The notes beneath the pieces are model-generated. The model made no database searches and had not been told where the DNA came from. It worked only from the letters and a program-made list of their open reading frames with translations. The position numbers and the translations under genes are program-made. A DNA stretch of 64,000 nt, from NCBI RefSeq assembly GCF_023091745.1, contig NC_068912.1, positions 74,697,067-74,761,066 of the forward strand, in the 5' to 3' direction. Below, piece after piece: positions 20,690 through 33,629 of the stretch. Each line of letters opens with the position of its first letter. Position 1 is the first letter of the stretch. The stretch comes from Budorcas taxicolor (Eukaryota > Chordata > Mammalia > Artiodactyla > Bovidae).

Positions 20690-23609
20690 GGCCATAAGAG
20701 GCTAAACACATCCAGAAAGATGACTAGTATTGAGAGGTCTGAGGAACAGGGAAATCCATGACATAATGTTGAAGTTGAACATACAAATCTGATAGCCAAA
20801 TAATTTATTGGGAAACTATTGGTTTTCGTCAGTGATGGGGTTCGGTATTATACTGAAGAAACAATTCTGGTACAAAGACCCCAAATGACTGCTTTTCACT
20901 TATTGTCCTCTCCTCCAATCTTATTAATTTCCTCACATGGTATTTGGGTTCATTGTTAAATTATACCATAGGTGGGTGGACTTTCAGACCTTCTAGCTAC
21001 CAACAGTGGCAATGAGATATCTGCCTTGAAAGTGCCCAAAGAAATCAAATAACCTTAATATGATATAGAATTCAAGATTCTTAACCTATAAGAGTATTTC
21101 AGTACTCTGTGCAGGGTGCTATATCATAAATTTAGCATCTATATTAAATATGCTTTATCTTTCCTAAAGTTAAAAAAATTTTAAGAAGTTGTGTTTGAAG
21201 AGATTTAATTTGTAAGTCCTAAAGAAAAAAGTTCACAATGTAATAAAAATTAAAGCTCTCTTTTATTATACAACTAATTCACATCTCATAATAGTAACTT
21301 GATATTCAAACATTGTTAAAAATCAAATTGTCAGATTTCATTAAAGAACTAAGCATTTAAAATATAAGCAAACCATTTTGATTTAGTTAAGATAGAAAGT
21401 GCTACTACTTTATTTCAGTTATCAAATGTATCATATGTTAAGCCTTTTTTGAGAATTAATGCTCAAGTTTAGCAAATACCAATCTTCTAACACAAACCCA
21501 GAAGAACTCTCTTGAAAAATATTCCAGGAGAGGCAGGCAGTCATTGGTACTGTTAGTTAACTGAAAGGAAGGAGAAGTTGCAAGGTTTAAAGCCAAATGA
21601 CGTTTGTGGCACTGAATGTTTGAAAGTTAATGTAAACTATTTCTTCTTTGTCCGCTGGAATTAACCATTCACCTCACTCTCAAAGAGTCAGAGTCAGCAC
21701 AAGCCTCTCTTCCTTCAGGAAGAGAAAAGGAATACAAGAAACCAAATGCTAAACTTATATAATTATTTTCAAAGGAAAAATCTTGACAGAATTTTCTCCA
21801 ACTGATTTTCTGTTTGTTTGGTTTTGTTTTAGAGAGTATAAATGCAATCTCACCTTCAGGATCTAGTTTTTTTCAAGTGCACAATGATATATCTTGTGTT
21901 CTGAATTTGAAAAATCTTGGTAGAAACATAAAGAATCTTAGAGACAGCAATTCATCTGAAATATTCAGTGATTTTTCTTATTTGCATTTTGTGTAATCAG
22001 AAGAAATAAAGTTTGTTATTCTGTAAAACTACTAGATTAGGGATAATCAGCTACAGAATATCTATAAAAAATTAGCTACCCAATTTTATATAAATATCTG
22101 CATAAAATTGACTTTCTCTGAGGTAGATCATTAATTTTTGTATCAATCAGTCAAAAAGTGATGTCGAAGTTTATATGGCCTTTAGAAGGACATGGATCAA
22201 CCTGACACAGCAATTCACAACCCAAGTACTCAGAAGTTTGCAAATATGAAATAAAAGAGAGTGAGCAACATGTTTCACATTTATGCTGCTCCTGAGTCTT
22301 TGTGATATTCTGACTAACTATAATCCCCACACTTGAAATTTAACTCATTAAATGTTTGGCGTAAGAACCTGAAAAATATAACTGTGTGCTTTTATAAATA
22401 TTCAATTAACACTCATTTCATCATTTTGAGATTTTTGCCACTAAATAAAGATGCTTATCCTGCAATAATTCTGTTTGATCTACATTTTTGCTTTAAAAAA
22501 AAAAAAAAAAGGCTGCATCACAGAGTGGAAACATCAAAAAGAAATACTTTTGGAAGATGGCTTTAACAGAAGAGAAATTCTCCAAACAGATAGTCTAAAT
22601 AAATAGAGAAAAATTTACTATTTTTCTCTTCTTATTCACTGGAAAAGATCTACTCTCCAAAGAATCAGTTTTTGTTTATCAAGCAGACAAACAAAAGAAT
22701 CCACAATTTATAATGTAAGAATGACAATAAATAAAAGTGCCATCGTGTATAGTCCCTGTGGCATTTTTTAACTAGCAGCTGGCTCCTCTGTCTCTGGTAA
22801 TACTCAAAAACAAAACTAAATCTGAACAGTCCTCTTATAAGTTATGACACATTTCTGGGAAAATAGGAAAATCTTCAGTTATACTGCAATTGGTGTCCCA
22901 CTAAATAGAGTGAAGAGCTTACTGTATTTTTATTAATTTCCTGGTAAGTACAGGAATTAAGTCAAGTTTTTGTGAAATTGGCTCCCCAAATGTAATTATA
23001 AAATTACCAATTGAACAACTGATTATAAATTCTAAATTTTTCTAATAATTTACTATTTTTAAAAATTTTATACTACTACATTGCTGGGCATTAATAGAGA
23101 TATTTTGTAGTGCTTAGTTAAGCACCTGATATACAGTTGATATTCAATAATGTATGTTTTAAAATGAAAGATAAGATATCCCTGATTCCTCTTTGTTGTC
23201 TACCTCCATGTTAAACAAAGCTGTGTCTTCCCCTCTTACTTGAATTTTAAATTTTTTTTATCTGATTTTAACCACTAGCTCCACCTTAAAATAATCTGAA
23301 TCTTTAAATTTAAATTGCCAGTGCAATTTAGCCAGATCCACTCTCTTATTGAACACCAATCTTACAGAAAATACCGCAGGGATATAACATGGCCAGTCAG
23401 CCACTGGCCCTGAAGAACTTATAAAATAGGAGAGACAGCAAGTGCATTAATAATTACACAACAAGCAAAAACATAAGCATCAAAAGACAGGGGAACATAC
23501 AAGAGTGAAACAGGGACCTCAGCCAAGATGGCATGGAAGAGGTAAAATTTAAGATAAACTTTTGAAAAATAAGTAACAAGTCTCTGACAGATAACATTAG
23601 AGAGATAGG
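20690..23609. other. Repeat-poor AT-rich interval of about 2.9 kb
   Basis: The longest stretch in which I recognise no young interspersed repeat. It contains an A run at 22494-22510. It also contains a weak exon-like segment at about 21815-22012 (T/G-rich tract ending in AG, 55-codon open run, AATAAA). I do not recognise any protein there. A MIR-like piece may lie near 23085-23155. Confidence 0.45.
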
Positions 23610-23903
23610 GTCAGTCCTGGGTGTTCATTGGAAGGACTGATGCTAAAGCCGAAACTCCAATACTTTGGCCACCTCATGCGAAGAGTTGACTCATTGGAAA
23701 AGACTCTAATGCTGGGAGGGATTGGGGGCAGGAGGAGAAGGGGACGACAGAGGATGAGATGGCTGGATGGCATCACCAACTCGATGGACATGGGTTTGGG
23801 TGAACTCCAGGAGCTGGTGATGGACAGGGAGGCCTGGCGTGCTGCAATTCATAGGTCGCAAACAGTCGGAGACGGCTGAGCGAATGAACTGAACTGAACT
23901 GAA
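23610..23903 (+). mobile_element. BovB 3' fragment
   Basis: Covers the last ~290 bp (SLEGL-LKPKLQYFGHLMRR region to the ACTGA tail) and faces the antisense BovB at 24333. Confidence 0.94.
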
Positions 23904-23926
23904 ATAGGGTATCCCAAGCAAAGAAA

Positions 23927-24140
23927 GGGCTTCCCAGGTGATTCAGTGGTAAAGAACCTACCTGCCAATGCAGGAGACACAGGAGACGTGGATTTGATCC
24001 CTTGCTCTGGAAGATCCCCCGGAGAAGGGAATGGCAACCCACTCCAGTATTCTTGCCTGGCAAATCCCATGGACAGAGGAACCTGGAAGGGTACAGTGCA
24101 TGGGGCCACAAAGTGTCGGACAGGACTGAGCATGCATATA
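23927..24140 (+). mobile_element. Bov-tA SINE with perfect 12-bp TSD
   Basis: Full length, TSD caagcaaagaaa at 23915-23926 and 24141-24152. Confidence 0.96.
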
Positions 24141-24332
24141 CAAGCAAAGAAAACACAGCAAGCTTTTTTAGGTCCATTCAGGGAGCTATGACTAACCCGG
24201 TTTTACTAGAGTGATGAGTCAATGTAAAAATAAAGTACAAGAGTAGCCTGAGTGTTTACGTTCAGCTTGGGGTTAGAGGTGTGGGGTCTATACTTATTTT
24301 AATAGGCAATGGAAAGGCATTTAAGTTTTGTA

Positions 24333-25056
24333 TTCAGTTCAGTTCAGTTCAGTCACTCAGTCGTGTCTGACTCTTCGCGACCCCATGAATCGCAGCACGC
24401 CAGGCCTCCCTGTCCATCACCAACTCCAGGAATTCACTAAAACTCATGTCCATCGAGTCAGTGATGCCATCCAGTCATCTCATTCTCTGTCATCCCCTTC
24501 TCCTCCTGCCCCCAATCCCTCCCAGCATCAGAGTCTTTTCCAATGAGTCAACTCTTCACATGAGGTGGCCAAAGTATTGGAGTTTCAGTCTTAGCGTCAG
24601 TCCTTCCAATGAACACCCAGGACTGATCTCCTTCAGAATGGACGGGTTGGATCTCCTTGCAGTCCACGGGACTCTCAAGAGTCTTCTCCAACACCACAGT
24701 TCAAAAGCATCAATTCTTTGGTGCTCAGCTTTCTTCACAGTCCAACTCTCACATCCATACATGACCACTGGAAAAACCATAGCCTTGACAAGACAGACCT
24801 TTGCTGGCAAAGTAATGTCTCTGCTTTTGAATATGCTATCTAGTTTGGTCATAACTTTCCTTTCAAGGAGTAAGCATCTTTTAATTTCATGGCTGCAATC
24901 ACCATCTCCAGCAATTTTGGAGCCCCAAAAAATAAAGTCAGCCACTGTTTCCCCATCTATTTCCCATGAAATGATGGAACCAGATGCCATGATCTTCGTT
25001 TTCTGAATGTTGAGCTTTAAGCCAACTTTTTTGTCTCCTCTTTCACTTTTATCAGG
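24333..25056 (-). mobile_element. BovB 3' part, antisense
   Basis: Starts with a (GTTCA)n tail and reads back to the 'gaaaaagttggcttaaag' region. An open frame (complement, about 24556-25080) covers the finger-like C-terminal region, but its N-terminal residues are flanking sequence. Confidence 0.95.
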
Positions 25057-26501
25057 GTCTAAAGCTAATAGCACATTCAAATAGGTTCAGTGGGTGGAGT
25101 TTGATAAAGAGATGATTAACAAAAGGTATGGGCTGAGGAGTGGATATCAATAAGGGATGATGGACAATTTCCCACCAGCAGCAGTGGGAAGTATTGTCAA
25201 CACCAGATCTAAAAGAGAAAGTAAAAGGAGATATTATTAGAACCTGCAGAGAGAAGTTATAATTGTAAGACTGTGTCTCCTGAACTGAGACAAGACCTTC
25301 TGTGGAGGAGAACAGGCAACCTATAGCTAAGCAAGAAGAGCTGGGTGGATATGTACCCAACTTAACTCTCTGCTGGCTCCCTTCAGTCTCCTGCTAGTGC
25401 CCCTTACTGGATAAACCCAAGTGGAAGTTAGAAGGCAAGGGAGCCCATTGATTAGAGTCCATATAGGCCTTCCTCCTGGAGCACAGAGCAAAACAGAGAA
25501 AGAAAGGAGATGGAGGGGAATGGATCTGAAGGGGGGAAAAGGAAAATATAAGGCACAAGGCTTTTGAGCAAAACAGAGACATATCTCCAAGGAAAGTTAA
25601 TCCTACAGGTATAGAGATAATCAAGATGAAGAAACTAAGAATATAATAGAGAAGACTGTAAAGGTCAGAAATAGGGCCATGGCAGTGGAACAAGAAGTAA
25701 AAAATTGCCTGTGAGAACTTGCAAGGCTATGAGTCAGCTCCTGGAATGGTGCCAGGCATGGACCAATGTGACTTTTGATGGCTTCTGGTGAACAGGTGCA
25801 TAGCAAAATGATGAGAACCACAGCTGGGGTCCTAAAGCACAAATATAATGCTGTATCCATGAGCAAATAGCTGCTAAGCAGAATTAGCTGGAAGTTAAAG
25901 GGATCCTGGGTATACGTTTTTATCTGTGGGTGGCTTTCTTGAGATGCAAGTTTTAGAGACCTTTTATATAAAGGTGTGAAGAGAAGCGTTGGCTACAAGA
26001 TAAGGAACTAAAAGTTTTAAGCAAAAGCAGATGTTCTGTTATCCTGAAGATTTCAAGGGCATTTTATGACAACAGTCATGCAACTGAACAGTTGACAGAC
26101 AGCTGTATGGATGCTCATGGGTTAGAAGAGCAGACAAATTTAAATTTTAATAAATATTTATCAACAGAAAATGCGCCTGTATGAAACACAAGAGTGATAA
26201 ATTGTGGGGCTTCTAACAGATTAGACGGAGGGGAAAAGGAAAATTAGAAGTTCAGAGTTTTGAATCTTGGTTCCTAGGAGAACAAGATAATTACTAGAAA
26301 CATAAAAATTAAGTGCTGGATTTTAGAGTTAAATGGATGGAATTTCTAAGTGCTGCTCCCAGTAATGGGAAGGCCAGGGGAATGCGTACTATGAGGGGTA
26401 TCCTAGAGGTCAGCACAGTCCAGGACAGGGTTCTACCCAAGGACACAGCAAAAAGCATAGTAAGAGGAAGAGTCCAGATGCACTTGGGGCCCCATAGCAC
26501 C
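25057..26501. other. Unassigned; possible ancient repeat
   Basis: The purine-rich block 25300-25560 ('tcagtctcctgctagtgccc', 'gaagttagaaggcaagggag', 'gcacagagcaaaacagagaa') resembles an ancient mammalian interspersed repeat I cannot name. No gene seen. Confidence 0.35.
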
Positions 26502-26504
26502 CTT

Positions 26505-26712
26505 ATGGTGGTTTAGTCTCTAAGTCATGTCCAACTCTTTGTGACCTCATGGACTGTAGCCTGCCAGGCTCCTCTGTCCATGGGATTTCCCAGGCAAGAA
26601 TACTGGAGTGGTTTGCTGTTTCCTTCTCCAGGGGATATTCCTGACCCAGGAATTGAACCTAGGTCTCCTACATTGCAGGCAGATTCTTTACCAACTGAGC
26701 TATGAGGAAAGC
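26505..26712 (-). mobile_element. Bov-tA SINE, antisense
   Basis: Full length; 'ccatagcac' occurs on both sides (near 26491 and 26713), a plausible TSD. Confidence 0.94.
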
Positions 26713-27198
26713 CCATAGCACACTTAAACCCTTTGTGAAAAATCTTCCTTAAAAAATAATACTGCTGAACTATCTCCCCCCAAAATATCATCCAAAATAA
26801 CACAGGTCATAGAGGAAGACAGATGGGAAGTACGGAGCAGTTTGTGCAAACCAAACAAACTGCAGTCACTGTGGTTACAAAACAGACTGCAGAGTCATAA
26901 TTCTTGAAAGGAAGGCTGCATAAAGTAAAAAATAGTCATTTGGCAATAAAACAAATTAAAATCCAACCAAAGCATGGGTTAAGAGAGGCAGGAGGAACGA
27001 AGTGTCAGTGTCAACAATTGAAGCAATGTGGTATTGTGGTAGAACTAAAGGACTGGTGAAGAGAAAAGAATGATGCACGTGGACCAGGTACAGGAGTATA
27101 TAGGCATTAGTACACGATATAAAAGTCATTACTACTGGAGGGGGAGTAAGATTAGGAATTACTATGTGATACATATGTATTTAAAGTTAAAGAAGGAT
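26713..27198. other. Unassigned unique DNA
   Basis: No gene or repeat recognised. Confidence 0.5.
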
Positions 27199-27395
27199 AA
27201 GGACTTTCCTGGTGATACAGTAGCTTTGACTTTTCTCTCCCAACATAGAGGGCCCGGGTTCAATTCCTTATCAGGAAACTAGATCCCATATGTTAACAAA
27301 TAAGCAATTCACATGCCACAACAAAAAGATCCCATGTGCTGCAACGAAGACCCAACACAGCCAAATAAATAAATAAAATATTTTTTAAAATTAGA
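27199..27395 (+). mobile_element. CHR-type tRNA-derived SINE
   Basis: 'ggactttcctggtgatacag' head, box B-like 'gggttcaattcc', 'gaaactagatcccat', and an 'aataaataaataaaat' tail. Confidence 0.8.
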
Positions 27396-28909
27396 GGGGG
27401 ATAAATATGTACTTTGAATTCCCAATAAATTGCTTGGGAACAATTAACTAATATTTTGGGAACTATTAATATGATTTGATACCATTTAGAAATGACTTCT
27501 TGTGCAAATAGCAGAATCCCCAACTCACAGCTGCTTAAATAAGTTGGGGGTTTATATAGCTCGCCAACAAGAACTCTGGGGATAGCAGTTCAGGACTCAG
27601 TGGCGTCATTAAAGACTCTGGTTGTTTCTCTTTTCACGCCACCATCATTACTGAGCAGGCTGTGGTCACCTCGGGATATAGATCCTGGACACACCATGAC
27701 CTCAGGCCTGTATTCTAGGCATGAGGAAAGTGGAAAGGCAGGGTCAGAATGGGCAAACCAGTCATATATTCACCAAACCCTAACAGTGGTGGCATCTGTA
27801 ACTGGATTATTTTTATCCCTAGTTTTATTGTGTGATCTGAATTTTTCCAAAGATTGTGTATTGAATTGTGTCAGAAATAGATGAGGAACCTATTTCCATT
27901 TTACAGAAAGATTAGTTAATCAAAGAAACCATAAATTTCTTTCAAAATCAGTAAGCCTCAAAAAACAAACAAAACAAAACAAAACAAAATCAGTAAGCCT
28001 CCATTGCTCTGTGATTCTTAGTATCATCCTACATTTTATTTTTAGCACAGACCACTTTCTAGATTTCTTCTCATGGAAAATGAGCTGTGGAAAAAACTTA
28101 CTTTTATGTTCCAAACCCCTGGGAACAAAAAAATTATGGGTTGTCTTTTAAATAATGCTGAATCTCTAAGAACATTATTTAATGTATTTAGGTAAGCTGT
28201 GTATTTTCAAGCATCTAATTACAATCGCTGAGGATCATTCCCAGCATGATCTTCACAGAAAGAGAAAATGGGGGGCGAGGTGGTACTTAGAAGAGAAAAA
28301 TCAACCGACAAAGAACTTTTTAATACTTACCACTATTTCCATTCTGTTCTGCTCTAGGATATTTTCATTTTTTTGGCCTTACAGACTAATATAAGTTTTA
28401 AGAATTCAATATTCTTAAGAAAAATTTTTTTTTAAATTGTCCTTATGATTAGGATATATAATACACTAAAGATTTTAAAGATTTTAGCAAAGTTAATTAT
28501 TTCATAATGTGTAGACTAGACATACTAACACTGGTGGCAGAAAAGCATTTAAAATGCAAAAGAAGAAAATGATATTTAATTTGGGGTGACAGATTTTTTT
28601 TCATTCATGGTTGTCAAAGAACTCAGGAAAGCAGTTTTGCACATGCCATTTTTTAAACAGTTAATACACAGTCCTTTAACAACCATCCTGAACATCCTTT
28701 CAATTCCTAGGAATGATGAAGGGAACAGGCAGCTAACCAGGCTCCTCTCCAGTTCCTAGTCTGCAGTTCAATGTCATTGCTTGTAAATAGAGATTGAAAA
28801 CTGCCATTTCATTTTCCCTTCATTCTTTTATCTGCCTGTGTGATTGTGTCAGATACGTGAAAAAGTATAATTTGCCACATCAACCAAAGCCAGTTCTGTT
28901 ATCCCTCTA
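27396..28909. other. Unassigned DNA with an A-rich orphan insertion
   Basis: A possible old repeat at about 27500-27890 cannot be named. The A-rich duplication at 27944-28001 is listed separately. No gene recognised. Confidence 0.45.
27944..28001 (+). repeat. Orphan A-rich tract between 16-bp direct repeats
   Basis: aaaatcagtaagcctc occurs at 27944-27959 and 27986-28001, flanking 26 bp of A and AAAAC units. It looks like a TSD around a tail with no element body. Confidence 0.85.
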
Positions 28910-29050
28910 GTAATAGTCTGAATCCTAGCCCTCTATTCAAGATGTCTGTGATTTTTAACAAAGTATTTAGCATCTTTCACCCTCAGTTTCCTCACCTGTA
29001 AAATAGGTGGTATTGTGAAGATTAAGAAAGATTGTATTCCATCATTGCTC
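28910..29050 (+). repeat. MIR SINE fragment
   Basis: 'caaagtatttagcatctttc' then 'cctcagtttcctcacctgta', the MIR core order in sense. Confidence 0.65.
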
Positions 29051-29099
29051 TGTGCATGATAACCATTCAACATATTTTAGCTGCAATATATTATATACT

Positions 29100-29318
29100 G
29101 GGTTTCCGAGGTGGCACTAGTGGTAAAGAACCCGCCTGCCAATGCAGGAGACATAAGAGATGCAGGTTCAGTCCCTGGGTAGAGAAGATTCCCTGGAGAA
29201 GGAAATGGCAACCCATTCCAGGATTCTTGCCTAGAGAATCCCATAAACAGAGGAGCCTGGCAGGCTACAGTCCATGGGTTCAGAAAGAGTCAGATACACC
29301 CGAAGTGACTTAGCACAC
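29100..29318 (+). mobile_element. Bov-tA SINE
   Basis: 'cactagtggtaaagaac' head subtype, ending cttagcacac. TSD of 12 bp with one mismatch, atattatatact (29088-29099) and atattatgtact (29319-29330). Confidence 0.95.
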
Positions 29319-29446
29319 ATATTATGTACTATGTTATATACTTAAAGTTCTATCCATTTTTCAAGACTCCTACATTCTTGCTCAGCTTTCACAATGAAAT
29401 TATCAGCCCTATAAGGGAGTCTAAGCAATCTGTTCTTGCTGTAAGA

Positions 29447-29787
29447 CAGAGGTCCCCAAACTTTTTGGCACCAGAGACCAGTTTCAGGGAAGACAGATTT
29501 TCCATGGATGTGAGGGAAGTGGTTTGGGGATGATTCTTACAAAGACTGTGCAGTCTCATCCCTTGAATGCACAGTTCACAGTAGGGTCTGAGCTCCTATG
29601 AGAACCTAATGCTGCTGCTGATCTGACAGGAGGCAGAACTCAGACTGCAACGCGAGCAATGAGGAGCGGCTGTCAATACAGATTAAGCTTCATTTGCTCA
29701 CCACTGCTCTCTTCCTGCTGTTTGGCTTGGTTGCTAACAGGCCATGGACTGGTACCCAGTCCATGACCCAGGAGTTAGGGAGCCCTG
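29447..29787 (-). mobile_element. MER1-like hAT-Charlie DNA transposon
   Basis: 'cagaggtccccaaacttttt' at one end and 'gttagggagccctg' at the other, with 'ggccatggactggtaccc' inside. The 8-bp TSD expected of hAT elements is present with one mismatch: ctgtaaga (29439-29446) and ctataaga (29788-29795). Confidence 0.88.
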
Positions 29788-29795
29788 CTATAAGA

Positions 29796-31375
29796 CATTA
29801 TATATATTATCTGATAATTCAATTATCCTGTTTTACAAACCATTCTCTAGTTTTTCCATGTTCTTCCAAGAGGAACCTTGCTTCTAGAGGGTCTGATGTC
29901 TTGCCCTAATCCTGATCAAAGCAGAATAAGTAAATGCTGCAATCCAGCAGCCCGTGTGGTCTGGCATTCTCCTGGGCTCTATAACTTGTATGAATGGATA
30001 AGCTCCATCCATCCAACTTGCTTCTTCACTAAGCAGGTTTCCTTCTGGTTTAGGCCTCAGTTTTTTTGCATGTAAACCAGGTGTCCAGATCCCAGTATCT
30101 TTACCTGAACCCAGCCTTCCTGGTTTGCATCTCTCATGATCTCTGGCCAGTCTTGTCCATCAAAAGGGATGAAGTTATTCCTGCTTCCTAACCTCACCCC
30201 TCAGTCACAGGTACAGTTTATGTCAAAAATGTACTGATCCCTTAAGATCAAAATATATATCCAGCCACGCCTATTCAAGCTTTCCTTGGTTTCTAAATTC
30301 TCTTTGTCATGTTCCAGCCTCCAGATTGGGCCTCCCTTGATATAGGTGCCCTGCAATTTCATCATCACAACCTTTGAACTGAAGTGAAAGTTGCTCAGTC
30401 GTGTCCGACTCTTTGGACCCCATAGACTTAAGTACTACCTATTTAACTTGCCCACGTGCACACACGAGACTAAGCCTCCAGCCTAACAAAAGATTGTGAC
30501 CCAAAGAATTGAGATTATACAGATCCTTAGGGAGAAGTAACATAGTTTATACTTTATCATAATGAGAGGCCTTTGAGGGTTTTAGAAAAGGAAGTAATGT
30601 GATAACATTTGCCTTTTAGGAAGATCGCTCTGAGTGCAGTGTGAAGACATCTGGATAATATCTCTTTATTATGAACATCAAACCAATTATGAAAGGAAGG
30701 AAAACCTGAAGAGCAGGAAGGCCCAAAGAGACTAAAAAGGAAAGATCTGATATTGGAAAGCAATGTGCAGGGGAAGAGAAGTGGAAAGAAGTTATAGAGG
30801 TAGAATCAACAGAATTTGAGGGTTATTTTGAATATGTTGTGGCGTAAGAAAAATGAGAAAAGTTAAATAAGTTGCTCAAGGGCAAATATCACATGTGTGT
30901 TTCTTGCCGCATCAACTTGATTGCATTTTTTTTTTTTGATGGCAGGAACTATTCCAAATATTTTAATGCACATTTTGATGTCCACTATGTGTTCAATTAA
31001 CCAATAAATCTGCCACGTTATCTGTCACAAGACTTGTCTACAAGGAATTCTCTTATCAACATCTAGACTCTAAGTTGTGATGTTAGTCTTTTTTCCCAAG
31101 CCTGAATATAAAGAAACACTGACAAAAATTGAAACAGATGCCTGGAAACTAGGCTACCAATTCACTCATAGTTTGGAAGGTAAGATGCTGACTTGATCCT
31201 TTCCTATGTAATCAATAATCATTAGAGTTCATTTGGATAGGTACTAGTTAAAGCTTACCTAATTTAAACCAAACTTACATTATCTAATTTAAGACATCAC
31301 AGTTCTCAAACTGGTGTGGGGATCCAAATCTCTTGGAAGGTTTTGTTTTTTTTTAAATATGATGGAAAGACTCAG
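29796..31375. other. Unassigned DNA
   Basis: Contains a 50-bp antisense Bov-A piece at about 30379-30430 and a T run near 30926-30937. Nothing gene-like recognised. Confidence 0.5.
30379..30430 (-). mobile_element. Bov-A fragment
   Basis: 'gttgctcagtcgtgtccgac' followed by 'ctttggaccccatagact'; the body is truncated after about 50 bp. Confidence 0.8.
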
Positions 31376-31612
31376 CCGACTTCCCTGGTAGTCTGGTGAT
31401 AAAGAATCTGCCTTGTAATGCATGGGACATGATCCCTGATGGGGCAACTGAGGTTCCACGTACCTTGGAGCAACTACGTAGTCCACTGCTCCAGAGCCCA
31501 CATTCTGGAAGCCCATGCTCCACAACTAGAGAGTCCGTGCTCTGCACAGAAAAATCCCAGGAGCTGCAACTAAGACCCACTGCAGCCAAATAAATAAATA
31601 AATAATTTTTAA
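31376..31612 (+). mobile_element. CHR-type SINE (long form)
   Basis: 'gacttccctggtagtctggt' head, 'gatccctgatggggcaactg', 'caactagagagtccgtgctc', and 'aataaataaataaataattt' tail. Confidence 0.82.
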
Positions 31613-32035
31613 AAGCGAAATATGATTGATTTTTTAAAAAATCATTGCTAGGCTCAGAGTTTTTGATTCAGTTAGTTAGAATGGAATCCAAAAAAAATCA
31701 AAATCACTTTGAGAAACACTGCAGTAAAGTAATGTTTCCGAGTTTTTTTATTATAAAAATCACCTACAGTACTTACTAACAATAAAATTCCCAAGCCCTC
31801 TCTGATCACCTCCAATTCAGACAGTTCAGGAAAGGTGAGCAGGGATCTATATTTTTTTTAGTGCTTCATGTGATTCTTATGGTCAGTCAAGTTGGGGAAG
31901 TGCTTCCTGAGAGCATCCTATGAGACAGGTACTATTATTATTATTCCTTTTTTTACGGAGGGAAAAATAGGGTTAGCAAAATTTAAATGAATGGCAAAGC
32001 TCTTAAGTATTCCTCCACAAGACTTAAACCATCGT
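31613..32035. other. Unassigned AT-rich DNA
   Basis: Short T and A runs; no gene recognised. Confidence 0.5.
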
Positions 32036-32762
32036 TTAAGAGCCTCTTGGTGAAAGCGGAGAGTGAAAAAGTTGGCTTAAAGCTCAACATTCAGAAAACT
32101 AAGATCACGGCATCTGGTCCCATCCCTTCATGGCAAATAGATGGGGAAACAGTGGAAACAGTGTCAGACTTTATTTTGGGGGGCTCCAAAATCACTGCAG
32201 ATGGTGACTGCAGCCATGAAATTAAAAGACACTTACTCCTTGGAAGAAATGTTATGACCAACCTAGATAGCATATTCAAAAACAGAGACATTACTTTGCC
32301 AACTAAGGTCCATCTAGTCAAGGCTACGGTTTTTCCAGTAGTCATGTATGGATGTGAGAGTTGGACTGTGAAGAAAGCTGAGCACTGAAGTATTGATGCT
32401 TTTAAACTGTGGCATTGGAGAAGACTCGAGAGTCCCTTGGACTGCAAGGAGATCCAACCAGTCCATTCTAAAGGAGATCAGCCTGGGATTTCTTTGGAAG
32501 GAATGATGCTAAAGCTGAAACTCCAGTACTTTGGCCACCTCATGCAAAGAGTTGACTCATTGGAAAAACTCTGATGCTGGGAGGGATTGGGGGCAGAGGA
32601 GAAAGGGACGACAGAGGATGAGATGGCTGGATGGCATCATTGACTCGATGAACGTGAGTCTGAGTGAACTCTGGGAGTTGGTGATGGACAGGAAGGCCTG
32701 GCGTGTTGCGATTCATGGGGTCGCAAAGAGTCAGACACGACTGAATGACTGAACTGAACTGA
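32036..32762 (+). mobile_element. BovB 3' part
   Basis: Starts in 'agcctcttggtgaaagcgg' and ends ctgaactgaactga. An open frame to 32388 covers the EKVGLKLNIQKTKI to CESWTVKKAEH stretch; it is closed by the TGA after AEH. Confidence 0.95.
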
Positions 32763-33629
32763 TGCTGAAATATAAAATGTTTCTTATATGAAAGTACTGT
32801 GAGCATCTTGGTGACAGGGACTTTAATCGTATTTAGTATTGCTAAAACCTGAGAAGAAGATCACAGAATGGATGGTTAGTTAGAACCAAGCCCTGTAAAA
32901 TAATTCTATGTCTAATAAAATATAAAAAACAAAGTAGCTAACAGCAAACAGACAAAATATCAGTTCAATGAAATAAAGGAAGACAGAATCAAATGACCAT
33001 GTAAATGAACTGACTAGTGGGACAGAGAAAGACAAATATCATGATATCACTTATACAGGGAATCTAAAATATGATACAAATGAACTTCTTTACAAAACAA
33101 AAACAGACTCACAGATACAGGAAAAAAACTTATGGTTACCAAAGAGGGAAGACCATAGAAGAAGGATAAATTAAGGGTTTAGGATTAGCAGATACAAACT
33201 ATATAAAATAGATAAAGTCCTACTGTATAGCACAAGGAACTATATTCAATATCCTGTAATGAACCATAATGAAAAATAACATATACCTACTGTATACTAG
33301 GAATATATATACATATATATATGTATATATACACTGTACTTAGAAGAAATGGAGTAGCCATCATAGTCAACAAGAGAGTCTGAAATGCAGTACTTGGATG
33401 CAACCTCAAAAATGACAGAATGATCTCTGCTCGTTTCCAAGGCAAACCATTCACTATTACAGTAATCTAAGTCTATGCCCCTACCAGGAATGCTGAAGAA
33501 GCAGAAGTTGAATGGTTCTGTGAAGACCTATAAGACCTTCTAGAACTAACACCCAAAAGAGATGTTCTTTTCATTATAGGGGACTGGAATGCAAAAGTAG
33601 GAAGTCAAGAAACACCTGTAGTAACGGGC

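Noticed and set aside
24446..25006. 186-codon plus-strand frame
   Set aside because: Antisense of the BovB at 24333-25056, matching the antisense frames at 5832 and 14385.
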